A stretch of DNA of 64,000 nt, taken from contig JAZNMP010000004.1 in the NCBI GenBank assembly GCA_045579705.1, forward strand, positions 62,001 through 126,000, written 5' to 3'. Every line of letters begins with the position of its first letter. Positions within the stretch are counted from its first letter, which is position 1. This stretch comes from Lachnocurva sp045579705 (lineage in GTDB: Bacteria > Bacillota > Clostridia > Lachnospirales > Lachnospiraceae). This document shows positions 27,046 to 35,955 of this stretch, piece by piece. The position numbers were made by a program, and so were the translations under genes. Under the pieces are notes generated by a model. It did no database searches, was not told the DNA's origin, and saw only the letters and a list, made by a program, of their open reading frames with translations.

Positions 27046-28154
27046 ATGAAGAATTTGAAAGAAAGAAATATATAGCCTGGTTTAATGTGATTCCTCATCT
27101 CTCAACCAAGCTAAAGTGTCATCTCATTGAGGAATTTAAGAGTGCTAAGAATATCTACGAAGCCGATGACAGCGAGCTAATTGAATCACAATATGTCGAC
27201 TTTAGAATACTAAGCCTGATAAATGAAGCCAGAAAGAAAACACCAGATAGCATTTATCAAGCGATGCTATCTGAAGATATCGATATCACTTCAATCGAAG
27301 AAGCTGACTATCCGATACTATTACGCGAAATACCCGACAAACCTCATGCCCTGTATTATACGGGGACACTCTGCTCTCCGACAAAACCCGCTATCGGTGT
27401 AGTCGGCGCGAGAATGAGCACGAATTACGGTAAGCAAATAGCTTACGACATCGGAAAGATTCTCGGCAACCGCGGTTACAATATCGTCTCTGGAATGGCG
27501 CTAGGCATAGACAGCTCATCTCATAAAGGTGCTCTAGACGGTAACGGGTACACAACCGCCGTCTTAGGATGTGGAGTCAACTTATGTTACCCTCCGAGAA
27601 ATCAGAGGCTATATGAAGCTATCAGAGAACACGGCGCCATAATCTCAGAATACCCGCCCTATACTCAGGCCCTGCCAGCTTTTTTCCCACTAAGGAACAG
27701 AATCATAAGCGGAATGAGCTCGAGTCTCATAGTTACAGAAGCCAGACTGAAGAGTGGGTCTCTGATAACCTGTAATCTGTCTATTTCCTACGGAAGAGAT
27801 GTTTATGCTGTGCCTGGGCGTATAACAGACAATCTCTCAACTGGCACGAACCACCTGATATCACAGGGAGCACTCGTCTTCGAATCCGTCGAGAAACTCT
27901 GCCAGGACTTAGAAGAGAGATTCGGGAATGCCGAATTACACGAACCTACGCTAGATCTATCCAGCCTACGCGTATGCGAACTGACGGATGACGAAAACAG
28001 CATCTACGAACTGATAGATTACTACGCCACACATATCGATACTATTTATTCAAAGAGCGGATTTGACGAAGATACCATTCAAGAGCTGATAACATCATTA
28101 AAATCAAAGGGAAAAATAAATGAAATCTTTCCAGATTACTATGTCAGAACCTAG
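27027..28154 (+). CDS. dprA: DprA/Smf, DNA processing protein
   Basis: DprA loads RecA on incoming single-stranded DNA during transformation. The 375-residue product has the Rossmann core with VVGARMSTNYGKQIA, SGMALGIDSSSHKGAL and LPAFFPLRNRIISGMS, all family-diagnostic, plus a C-terminal winged helix (about 315-375). Its start lies inside comM with AAAGGGGG upstream. Presence of both genes does not prove competence, since no pilus or uptake genes are in the window. Confidence 0.97.
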   Translation: MSKDILNEEFERKKYIAWFNVIPHLSTKLKCHLIEEFKSAKNIYEADDSELIESQYVDFRILSLINEARKKTPDSIYQAMLSEDIDITSIEEADYPILLREIPDKPHALYYTGTLCSPTKPAIGVVGARMSTNYGKQIAYDIGKILGNRGYNIVSGMALGIDSSSHKGALDGNGYTTAVLGCGVNLCYPPRNQRLYEAIREHGAIISEYPPYTQALPAFFPLRNRIISGMSSSLIVTEARLKSGSLITCNLSISYGRDVYAVPGRITDNLSTGTNHLISQGALVFESVEKLCQDLEERFGNAELHEPTLDLSSLRVCELTDDENSIYELIDYYATHIDTIYSKSGFDEDTIQELITSLKSKGKINEIFPDYYVRT

Positions 28155-28163
28155 AAAGATTTC
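28122..28163 (-). terminator. Possible terminator for the minus-strand operon, inside the dprA end
   Basis: A perfect 10-bp inverted repeat (28122-28131 and 28154-28163, 22-base loop) is followed on the minus strand by ATTTATTTTTCCC. It would stop transcription coming from the GH13/DUF5662-like genes and lies partly inside the 3' end of dprA. The large loop keeps confidence moderate. Confidence 0.45.
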
Positions 28164-28177
28164 ACATTATTAATCAT

Positions 28178-28720
28178 CTATTTTGTCAAGACTCGCTCGC
28201 GAATATAACGATAGGTCTCCTCTTCGCCTTTCGTTGCATTCATAGTGAGAAGCTCTTCAAGGAGAGCCTGGGATTCCGGATGAAGCAAGTAATGCCATTT
28301 ACCGCGATTATAGTATTCGAGCGGACTGGAATCTGTATATTTGTCTTTCATATAGACTTTGCTGGCGCTTACTCTATCCACAAACATCTCAACTACGTAT
28401 TTAACGGGCATCTTCATGCCTTCCATAGGGAAATCAGAATTTATGGCATAATCAATCCAATATTCCATGTGATGTTTGTTTCTGCCCTTATGGTGAAGCC
28501 AGGCTGAAGTATAACCTTTGTCTTCTCTCTCAGCATTATTCGGACTTCTAAATCCCTGGTAATACTTCACACCAACCCAAAACTCGGCCGGTGAGTACTT
28601 TGACAAATCATGGGTTAGCCCCTGATAATACAGTCCAGCCTTAAAGCATCCTTTTCTAACCAAACGATGATGTTTGTTTATAGTATGTAAATGGCCAAAA
28701 AATCTCTTCCAAAAATTCAT
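28178..28720 (-). CDS. DUF5662-like protein of unknown function
   Basis: A 180-residue soluble protein rich in His, Tyr and Trp. Visible motifs: an N-terminal basic helix (FWKRFFGHLHTINKHHRLV), GLTHDLSKYSPAEFW and SAWLHHKGRNKHHMEYW. The spaced His/Asp residues (HDLSK, HHKGRNKHH) suggest a metal-dependent or HD-like fold. From memory this matches a family annotated DUF5662; function unknown. It follows the GH13 gene without a gap, so it is likely in the same operon. Confidence 0.7.
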   Translation of the reverse strand: MNFWKRFFGHLHTINKHHRLVRKGCFKAGLYYQGLTHDLSKYSPAEFWVGVKYYQGFRSPNNAEREDKGYTSAWLHHKGRNKHHMEYWIDYAINSDFPMEGMKMPVKYVVEMFVDRVSASKVYMKDKYTDSSPLEYYNRGKWHYLLHPESQALLEELLTMNATKGEEETYRYIRERVLTK

Positions 28721-30562
28721 CTACTTCTCCGTCTTTCCAACTAATATAGTAAGGGATGAACCAGGCACTGTAATAAAGTCATCTGCTTCCAGGCGTTTTT
28801 CAGCATCAGGCCATACTTCATCTGAAGTATTTGCCACAAAATACCACTTTCTCTGGTTTATCAACGAAGGCAGGGCAAACCTCTCCTCTTCTAAATAGAA
28901 GTTAAAGAGAAGCATAACATCGTCTTCCTTTGAATGGTTTCCGTATAAGCCTGAGTACAGTATTCCAACAGCTTTCCTGTCCTCAGAAAGCCAGACAGTC
29001 CAAGGTTCCCTACCATGATAACTTAGATCTGGCAAGCCTTTGTGCATAGGGTCACTCATCTCTTTAGGTTTTAGTGTCCAAAGAACCGGATGATTCTGTC
29101 TGAACTCAAACAGTTTCTTTACGTACGCTTTAAAATCTCTGGTTCTCTTTTTATTATTAAAGTTTACCCAGCCGATTTCGTTGTCCTGACAGTAAGGATT
29201 ATTATTTCCTTTCTGCGAATTTAAGACCTCATCTCCCGACTGAATCATAGGAATACTCTGCGCCAAAATAGTAGCAGCCATAGATGTGCGGCAATTTTTT
29301 AGACGAACATTCCATACGAGTCTGCTATTTGTCTCGCCTTCATTCCCATAGTTATCACTGAAATTAAAATTATTTCCATCGCGATTCTCTTCACCATTTG
29401 CTTCGTTATGTTTCTCCTTGTAAGAAAAACTATCCAGCAAAGTATAACCGCTGTTTGAAGAAGCACAGAAATTAACAAAACCATAACGTTCATTCTGTCT
29501 CCTCATCATATTTGTAAACTCGACGATACTTCCATCTTTATGATTAATAAGCTTGCGTAGAGGATACATAAATCTGGTGTCATCCACAAAGAGACGTCTT
29601 GAGAGCGATTTATCATCTGTGAGTAGTTTCTCAGGGAAACTATCGTAGAAGAAATATGTATCACTCAAAATAGGATCATTTACAACTCTTTCGATAGGAG
29701 TAGCCAGTCCTACGATACGGAAGCCATCGATATGATATTTGCTGACCCAGAACTTCAGGCAATCAAGCATCATATCTTCGCTTTCATCTTCGGAAAAAGA
29801 CATCTCCATGATGATCTTCATGCCTTTCTTATGAATCGCATGAATCATCTTTCGCATATTTTTCACGCAATCAGCTCCACCGAAATATGAAGCCTTTGGT
29901 GCAAAATAAGAAGCTTTACCGTAACCCCAATAGTTGACTTTGTCTGCTGGAGTTATCTTGATTCTGTTTTTGCCACGCTTGTCTACATATGGTTTCTTAG
30001 AAGTGATTACTTCTTCAAAGTCATAGAGCGGCTGAAATTCCAACGCATTAAAGCCGAAGTCTTTCAGATACGAAAGTCTCTGAATCACCCCTTCATAGTT
30101 TCCTCTCTTTGCTTCAGAAAGACTATGATCCATAGTGAATCCACGCATATGCATTCTATAGAGTATCAAATTCTGCGATGGGATTTCAGGGCTCTCATCT
30201 TTGAAATCATCAAACTTCCACATTCCAGAACGAACCTTGAAATTCTGTTTCTTTCTGGATAGATCATTCCATTTATCTCGACCGATAACTCTAGTTGCAT
30301 ATGGGTCCAAGTGTGAAATTCCATCTTCGACTATCATATACGAATAATCCAAAGGATTTATTCCTGAAACACAGACGGAATACACCCTGCCAAATCTGAA
30401 ACCGGAATCCAGATCGATAACAGTCTTCGTATCATCGGCCAGTGAATAAAGCGCCAAAGCAACCTTTCCATTTGTAGTAACCTCAAAAGTAAAAGTCGTC
30501 TTCGCGCCATCAAACGTCACGCCAAACTTTTTAAAATTGCCTTTAGTAATCTTTAATTTCAT
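28721..30562 (-). CDS. GH13 isoamylase-type protein with degenerate active site
   Basis: The 613-residue product is organised like glycogen-debranching GlgX/pullulanase: a beta-sandwich domain (about 1-100), then a TIM-barrel region with MHMRGFTMDHS, YWGYGKASYFAPKASY and HNEANGEENRDGN, which are clear GlgX-type landmarks, and a C-terminal beta domain. The catalytic positions look lost. Region I reads IMEMSFSE instead of MDVVYNH; region II reads DGFRIVGLA, so the nucleophile Asp is Val284; region III shows FYDSF instead of an acid/base Glu motif; region IV reads NFCASSNSGYTL instead of NFVTAHDGFTL. I therefore expect a non-hydrolytic, perhaps glycan-binding or regulatory, protein. The fold is secure; the role is inference. 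Confidence 0.85.
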   Translation of the reverse strand: MKLKITKGNFKKFGVTFDGAKTTFTFEVTTNGKVALALYSLADDTKTVIDLDSGFRFGRVYSVCVSGINPLDYSYMIVEDGISHLDPYATRVIGRDKWNDLSRKKQNFKVRSGMWKFDDFKDESPEIPSQNLILYRMHMRGFTMDHSLSEAKRGNYEGVIQRLSYLKDFGFNALEFQPLYDFEEVITSKKPYVDKRGKNRIKITPADKVNYWGYGKASYFAPKASYFGGADCVKNMRKMIHAIHKKGMKIIMEMSFSEDESEDMMLDCLKFWVSKYHIDGFRIVGLATPIERVVNDPILSDTYFFYDSFPEKLLTDDKSLSRRLFVDDTRFMYPLRKLINHKDGSIVEFTNMMRRQNERYGFVNFCASSNSGYTLLDSFSYKEKHNEANGEENRDGNNFNFSDNYGNEGETNSRLVWNVRLKNCRTSMAATILAQSIPMIQSGDEVLNSQKGNNNPYCQDNEIGWVNFNNKKRTRDFKAYVKKLFEFRQNHPVLWTLKPKEMSDPMHKGLPDLSYHGREPWTVWLSEDRKAVGILYSGLYGNHSKEDDVMLLFNFYLEEERFALPSLINQRKWYFVANTSDEVWPDAEKRLEADDFITVPGSSLTILVGKTEK

Positions 30563-30621
30563 GTCTCAATCCTTAATTCAATCCACAAGTCCCAAGTAAT
30601 TCTACACTTTTTAGGTTTTAC

Positions 30622-32391
30622 TTACAATATTTTGAGTTCATCTATAAATCGCGATTTCTTATAACATTTCTCACCAATCTGATTAGGAAAACAAATATAG
30701 CACTCCCGTTTAGCTCTCGTAAGCGCGACATAGAACATGCGTCTCTCCTCTTCGAGATTTCCCTGTGCCAAAGCTTTGTTTGAAGGAGTAATACCCTCCA
30801 GCGCATCGATTATAAATACAACTTTATACTCAAGCCCTTTAGATGCGTGAAAAGTTTTTAACGCTACCCCATCCGTTCTGACCAGACTATGTACCTCTCC
30901 ATCATTTATCGCCTTATCAAAATCAGCCACGTACTTATACCCTCTAGCCATCTCCACGAAACTTTGAAACCTCTCTATCGCCGCATCCTCGCTTAACCCG
31001 CTCGACTTGCAATATCCACGTAAGAATTCTTCAAAACCCAGACTTCTCTCCATATAAACCATCAACGGAAAAGGCTCTAGTTTTGCCATCAGTTTCGTAG
31101 CAGACTGAAGTCGAAGGATTATTTTTTTCTCTTCTGAAATCAGATTCGTATTTAGAATCCTGTCGAAATCGACTTCTTCCTCACTAAACAGATATCTGTA
31201 GTTCTCTGCATCTATCATCTTTAACAGTAAAAAAATGTCTCCTCTGTTGTAGGTCTGCCCAGAAATCCGAATAACGGAATTGATTGAACGAAGGACTATA
31301 TCCTGCATCATACGTTCTCTTCGGATATTGAAAGGAATCGAGAGGGATTCGAGTTTTGATGAAATCAGACTTACACGGTTGTTATTTCGATAGAGAACGG
31401 CTATTTCCTTGGTTTTGTAGCCTTCAGCTATCTTCGCCTGAATCATTCGGGTCACATATTCAGCTTCATCCAATCCCGATCTGAAACTCTTTACACTGAG
31501 GATGGAATCGCGGTCAGAAAAGCTGACCATATTCTTATCAAAGCGAAGCTTGTTCCTGCGAATCAGGTTGTTCGCACCTTCGACTATAGTCTTCGTGCTT
31601 CTGTAATTCGTCTCAAGCTTAAATAGTTTCGTTTCAGTAAACTCTGATTCAAATCGCATCATAACCCCAGGATCCGAACCTCTAAAGCTGTAAATAGACT
31701 GGTCCTCGTCTCCGACCACAAACACATTTTGATCAGCTCCAGACAGGAGTTTCACCAGCTCATATTGAAGACTATTCATATCCTGTGCTTCATCTACGAG
31801 GAGATATTTAAAGCGATTCTGCCATTTTATAAGTATATTAGGGTTTTCTCTAAACATTTTTAGAGCGAGAATTATCATGTCCCCGAAGTCGATTAGATTT
31901 CTATCACGCTTCAGCGACTCATAGTTTGAAATTATAGAATTTAGTTTTTCCCCACTTATGTCTTCCCCTGATAATCTGGAAACCAACATTTTTTCCTCAA
32001 ATATTTTAAAGAACTCCGGGAAGAAATCCATCTTCTTCTCAGACATGTAGAAAGCTTTCTTTATCAGATTTGCTTTGTTCTGACCTTCTAGTATATTTGC
32101 ATTGGTGTAACCATATTCGAGCGATAAAATGTGGAAAAAAATAGAATGAAAAGTTCCAAAGACAGGTGAAGAAGTCTGTTCTCCACCTGCTTCGAAACGT
32201 GTTTTCATCTGAAATGCAGCATCTCTGGTAAAAGTGATAACCAGAATCTGCTGTGGATCGATATTTAGATCATTGATTAGATATTTGATTCTTTCAATAA
32301 TGACCGTAGTCTTTCCAGAACCTGGAGAAGCGATTACTAGTGTAGGGCCTAGTAAAGCCTTTACGGCTTTCATCTGCGCATCGTCTAACAC
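30622..32391 (-). CDS. UvrD/PcrA-type ATP-dependent DNA helicase, compact form
   Basis: Superfamily 1A helicase. The 589-residue product shows the motif series: Walker A ASPGSGKTTVI (about 20-30), TFTRDAAFQMKTRF (Ia), LLVDEAQDMNSLQ (II), VVGDEDQSIYSFRG (III), LETNYRSTKTIVEGA (IV), LKTFHASKGLEYKVVFI (V) and RRMFYVALTRAKRECYI (VI). It is about 100-150 residues shorter than PcrA/UvrD, mainly lacking the C-terminal tail, so I give no gene symbol. The start is GTG at 32391 with AAAGGCG upstream. It lies between gltX and the GH13 gene. Confidence 0.92.
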   Translation of the reverse strand: MLDDAQMKAVKALLGPTLVIASPGSGKTTVIIERIKYLINDLNIDPQQILVITFTRDAAFQMKTRFEAGGEQTSSPVFGTFHSIFFHILSLEYGYTNANILEGQNKANLIKKAFYMSEKKMDFFPEFFKIFEEKMLVSRLSGEDISGEKLNSIISNYESLKRDRNLIDFGDMIILALKMFRENPNILIKWQNRFKYLLVDEAQDMNSLQYELVKLLSGADQNVFVVGDEDQSIYSFRGSDPGVMMRFESEFTETKLFKLETNYRSTKTIVEGANNLIRRNKLRFDKNMVSFSDRDSILSVKSFRSGLDEAEYVTRMIQAKIAEGYKTKEIAVLYRNNNRVSLISSKLESLSIPFNIRRERMMQDIVLRSINSVIRISGQTYNRGDIFLLLKMIDAENYRYLFSEEEVDFDRILNTNLISEEKKIILRLQSATKLMAKLEPFPLMVYMERSLGFEEFLRGYCKSSGLSEDAAIERFQSFVEMARGYKYVADFDKAINDGEVHSLVRTDGVALKTFHASKGLEYKVVFIIDALEGITPSNKALAQGNLEEERRMFYVALTRAKRECYICFPNQIGEKCYKKSRFIDELKIL

Positions 32392-32424
32392 TTATTCGCC
32401 TTTCCGTAGGATTAAATCCTAATA

Positions 32425-33894
32425 TTAAATCTCAGCCTCAAGCTTATTAATAGCAGCCTTAATACGTGCTATTGACTCGTCTTTGCCGAGGATTTCCATA
32501 AGCTGTGTAGCACCACCTGGTGTGCTCATCTTTCCAGAAATAGCTGTACGAAGTGGCCACATTACGAAGCCAGTCTTAAACTCATGCTCTTCGCCGAATT
32601 TCTTTAATGTCTCAAAGAGAGCATCATTTGAATAATCTGTCTGCTCTTCGAGAACAGGAAGTACAGCCTTAAGAAGCTCAAGTGAGTTTTCAGGAGTTGT
32701 CTTCATCTTCTTATGTGTATACATGCTGATATCATAACCAGGAACTTCCTTGAGGAAATCAATGTGTTCAGCGATTTCAGGGAAGATCTCGATACGGCTC
32801 TTAACAAGCTCAGCGATCTTTCTCTGATCCATACCAGCTGGTACAGCCTCATCCAGATAAGGTTTTGCAAGTTCCATAAATCTATCGAGATCCATAGCTT
32901 TTAGGTACTCACCATTCATCCACTTAAGTTTGCCGTAATCGAATACAGCTGGTGATTTACCGATTCTATGGTAATCGAATTCTTTAACGAGCTCTTCAAG
33001 ACTGAAGATTTCCTGGTTTCCTTCTGGGCTCCATCCGAGAAGTGCTACGAAATTTACGATAGCTTCTGTTACAAATCCCTGCTCAACGAGGTCTTCGAAT
33101 GAAGAATGTCCACTTCTCTTTGAAAGCTTCTGGTGCTCTTCGTTTGTAATAAGTGGGCAATGAATGTACTTAGGGACTTCCCATCCAAATGCCTCGTACA
33201 GACGATTGTACTTAGGTGAGGATGAAAGGTACTCGTTTCCTCTTACTACGTGAGTGATTCCCATGAGGTGATCATCTACTACGTTTGCGAAGTTGTATGT
33301 AGGGAATCCGTCTGATTTGATGAGGATCATATCATCAAGTTCAGAGTTATCAACTGTGATGTCTCCGTAGAGCTCATCGTGGAATGTAGTTGTACCAGTA
33401 CGAGGATTATTCTGACGAATAACAAAAGGCTTACCCTCAGCAAGATTCTTCTCTACTTCTTCCTTTGAAAGATTCAAGCAATGCTTGTCATAAACAGAGA
33501 TAGTCTTTGTCTCACCATCAACAGTAATCTCCTGCTTCAGGCTATCAAGTCTTTCCTGGTCACAGAAGCAATAATAAGCTTCACCTTTTTCGATAAGCTT
33601 CTTTGCATATTCCATGTAGATACCGGCTGCCTGTCTCTCAGACTGAACATAAGGTCCTACACCTTTATCTTTATCAGGGCCTTCATCATGAACGAGTCCA
33701 GTTTCTTTCATAGTTCTATAGATGATATCTACAGCACCTTCTACATATCTTTCCTGATCTGTATCTTCGATACGAAGAATGTAATCTCCATCTTCATGTT
33801 TTGCGATCAAATAAGTGTACAATGCTGTTCTAAGGTTACCAACATGCATTCTACCTGTAGGGCTTGGTGCAAATCTCGTTCTAACTTTTGCCAT
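32425..33894 (-). CDS. gltX: Glutamyl-tRNA synthetase
   Basis: Charges tRNA-Glu. The 489-residue product has the class I start RFAPSPTGRMHVGNLRTALY, the KMSKS-type loop HQKLSKRSGHSSFEDL, and a helical anticodon-binding C domain. A separate GlnRS gene occurs at 48663-50330, so this enzyme is presumably discriminating. A 41-base gap separates it from the upstream cassette and no T-box leader is visible. Confidence 0.97.
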   Translation of the reverse strand: MAKVRTRFAPSPTGRMHVGNLRTALYTYLIAKHEDGDYILRIEDTDQERYVEGAVDIIYRTMKETGLVHDEGPDKDKGVGPYVQSERQAAGIYMEYAKKLIEKGEAYYCFCDQERLDSLKQEITVDGETKTISVYDKHCLNLSKEEVEKNLAEGKPFVIRQNNPRTGTTTFHDELYGDITVDNSELDDMILIKSDGFPTYNFANVVDDHLMGITHVVRGNEYLSSSPKYNRLYEAFGWEVPKYIHCPLITNEEHQKLSKRSGHSSFEDLVEQGFVTEAIVNFVALLGWSPEGNQEIFSLEELVKEFDYHRIGKSPAVFDYGKLKWMNGEYLKAMDLDRFMELAKPYLDEAVPAGMDQRKIAELVKSRIEIFPEIAEHIDFLKEVPGYDISMYTHKKMKTTPENSLELLKAVLPVLEEQTDYSNDALFETLKKFGEEHEFKTGFVMWPLRTAISGKMSTPGGATQLMEILGKDESIARIKAAINKLEAEI

Positions 33895-33935
33895 TTTCTA
33901 TATACTCCTTTTTATTTTTTTGCTGAAAAAAACAA

Positions 33936-35117
33936 CTATCTTTTATATTGATTCAAACCGCAGAGTTTATCTACAGAATGAATAATCTCTAATATCTCTG
34001 GAACGAAGAAATTGTGTTCCTGCATAATTCTATCGATTTCGTCACGTTCGAGCTTAACAGATTCAGTATTATGATTGATCTGATCGCGAATCTTCTGACG
34101 ACGTTTAATAAGACGATGTTTAACTTCCACCATCTCATCAGGATCTATTAGTGCTCTCGCCTGATATTCCCAAATCTTTGGATCATAGAGCTTCTTTGAG
34201 TTCAAAAAATCAAAGAACTCGTTTACACAGTCTTCCATATCCTGGTTGTTTCTACGATACAAATCTCTGTCGTTTTTTTCAGTAACATACGAATTATAAA
34301 TATATTCCAATTCCATCGCAGATTCAACACCAAATCGATTATAAGCGAAACGAACTGCATTCGTTATGTTCGCATATTTCATTCTGGAAGCATTCAACAT
34401 CGGAATAACCTTGTTCAAATACTTCAAAGAACTACGCTTGCGACGTCTAATAGAAGACGCCCATACGAAGAACGCGGAAAAAGATCCTGCAGACAGAGCT
34501 AATGCCAGAAGCAAATACCATGTTACATCCGTTTCCAATACAACTTCGAAGAATAATAGTATTCCAAAGACCAGTGCACAAAGCGCAAATAATAGGACCG
34601 CTATGATTCTAGAGTTCTTCTCAGACCTCTTCATGCTATCCCTCTCTATTTCAATCGCGTTCTTCTCACCTTCCAGGTGATGCATGTCTTTTTCCAGACT
34701 ATGCTGATAAGCTTCGTTCGCTTTCAATCTTTCGATAGTACCAACTATCTCATCTTCATTCTCTTCCATCAGAGAGTAGTTTTCTTCTGAAATTCTACGT
34801 TCTCTCTGTTCGAAGTTCAATCTGGAACGGGACAACTCGACAATCTTTCCTGCCAGAACTTTCAGATTAGCTCGTTCATCGTCCGGCATCTGTTCCAAAA
34901 TTTCGATATCTTTAAGGTAATCCGTTACTACGCGATACTCTTTTTTCTCAGCTTCCAGTTCCTTCGTATTAGAAACAATCTGTTCGCAAGAATCCAGAAT
35001 ATACCTCTCCAGTTTCTTTGGATCATCCCAGTCATCCAGATTATTGATTTCTTCGATAGTTTTATCAAAAGCTTGATCTAGAGATATGCTTTTTTTCTTC
35101 TTACCAAAACCAAACAT
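33936..35117 (-). CDS. Two-TM coiled-coil protein of unknown function
   Basis: I do not recognise a named family. The 393-residue product has a basic start (GFGKKKKS), a long Glu/Lys/Arg-rich coiled coil (about 40-165, e.g. RLNFEQRERRISEENYSLM), two closely spaced transmembrane helices (about 172-193 and 200-220), a basic RRRKR after the second, and a C-terminal helical domain (about 225-393). Both charged arms should face the cytoplasm. It is the last gene of a four-gene run (spacing 19 bases from the TPR-like gene) and would be the membrane anchor of that set. The function is unknown. Confidence 0.75.
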   Translation of the reverse strand: MFGFGKKKKSISLDQAFDKTIEEINNLDDWDDPKKLERYILDSCEQIVSNTKELEAEKKEYRVVTDYLKDIEILEQMPDDERANLKVLAGKIVELSRSRLNFEQRERRISEENYSLMEENEDEIVGTIERLKANEAYQHSLEKDMHHLEGEKNAIEIERDSMKRSEKNSRIIAVLLFALCALVFGILLFFEVVLETDVTWYLLLALALSAGSFSAFFVWASSIRRRKRSSLKYLNKVIPMLNASRMKYANITNAVRFAYNRFGVESAMELEYIYNSYVTEKNDRDLYRRNNQDMEDCVNEFFDFLNSKKLYDPKIWEYQARALIDPDEMVEVKHRLIKRRQKIRDQINHNTESVKLERDEIDRIMQEHNFFVPEILEIIHSVDKLCGLNQYKR

Positions 35118-35136
35118 AAATCTCCCCTATTCTCAA

Positions 35137-35955
35137 CTAGATTCCACTATTTTTCTCGTATTCATTTTCCCAAATTCCTACCAAAGACGCTAGCGAAGAT
35201 GGGTCTTTCTCATATACTGATTCAACTCTGCTTCTGAAAGAAGTAACCTGATTCGAAGAAACCTCTTTATCAAATGTAGCCTTAACTTCTTCAACCAAAT
35301 CCGGCGGTATCAGGTATTTGTTCACAAACTCTTTAAAGCTTGCTTCATTCTTTGTAAGCAAATCCACATAGAGAACAGCTTTTACTGCTTCAGTTTTTCT
35401 GTTCTTCTCAAAAGCTATATTAAAACACTCTCTGGCTTCTTCAAAGAAAAACATTCTCGAATAGCAGACACCTAGATTAAAGAATACATCACCTTCAGAG
35501 ACATTTGAAAGCTTTAATGTCTTTCTGTCTTCTAATATAGCCGTGTACTCTAATACAGCATCTGAAAGTCTGTCTGTGTTCAAAAGTCGATCCGCTCTAA
35601 TCTTTCGAATCTCTGCCTCGCTTTTGTTCTCAAGTGCAGAAATCCTTTCCATGGTCTTCTTCAAATCTGATTCTGTCAGATACCCACAGTTAGAAAGGAC
35701 TCTACCCATAAAAATATGAAGAGATGCGCCCTCTGCAATTAAATCATTAAGCTCTCTCTTTAGTGAATCCAGATGAAGTTCACTTTCAATCCAATCAGTG
35801 AAATCCGAACACATGATATCTTCGGAAATCATGTCTGAATGCTTAAAAGCGAGATGTGACAGTTCCTCCAGTGAGTATATGTTTATTCCGAAATCCTCTA
35901 AATAATACGGAGTTCCAGCTAGAGGAATCTTGCATAATATCAAATCACCCATCAA
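35137..35955 (-). CDS. TPR-like helical protein of unknown function
   Basis: A 272-residue soluble protein. Residues about 130-215 show TPR-like spacing (LNTDRLSDAVLEYTAIL, then GDVFFNLGVCYSRMFFFEEA with ARECFNIAFEKN), suggesting one and a half to two repeats. The N-terminal part (IYSLEELSHLAFKHSDMI) is unassigned. Its start overlaps the end of the ATPase-like gene by four bases (ATGA type), which indicates translational coupling. A scaffold or adaptor role within the cassette is inferred. Confidence 0.75.
   Translation of the reverse strand: MMGDLILCKIPLAGTPYYLEDFGINIYSLEELSHLAFKHSDMISEDIMCSDFTDWIESELHLDSLKRELNDLIAEGASLHIFMGRVLSNCGYLTESDLKKTMERISALENKSEAEIRKIRADRLLNTDRLSDAVLEYTAILEDRKTLKLSNVSEGDVFFNLGVCYSRMFFFEEARECFNIAFEKNRKTEAVKAVLYVDLLTKNEASFKEFVNKYLIPPDLVEEVKATFDKEVSSNQVTSFRSRVESVYEKDPSSLASLVGIWENEYEKNSGI

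Noticed and set aside
28721..30562. Active glycogen debranching enzyme GlgX
   Set aside because: The catalytic Asp, Glu and His-Asp positions are substituted.
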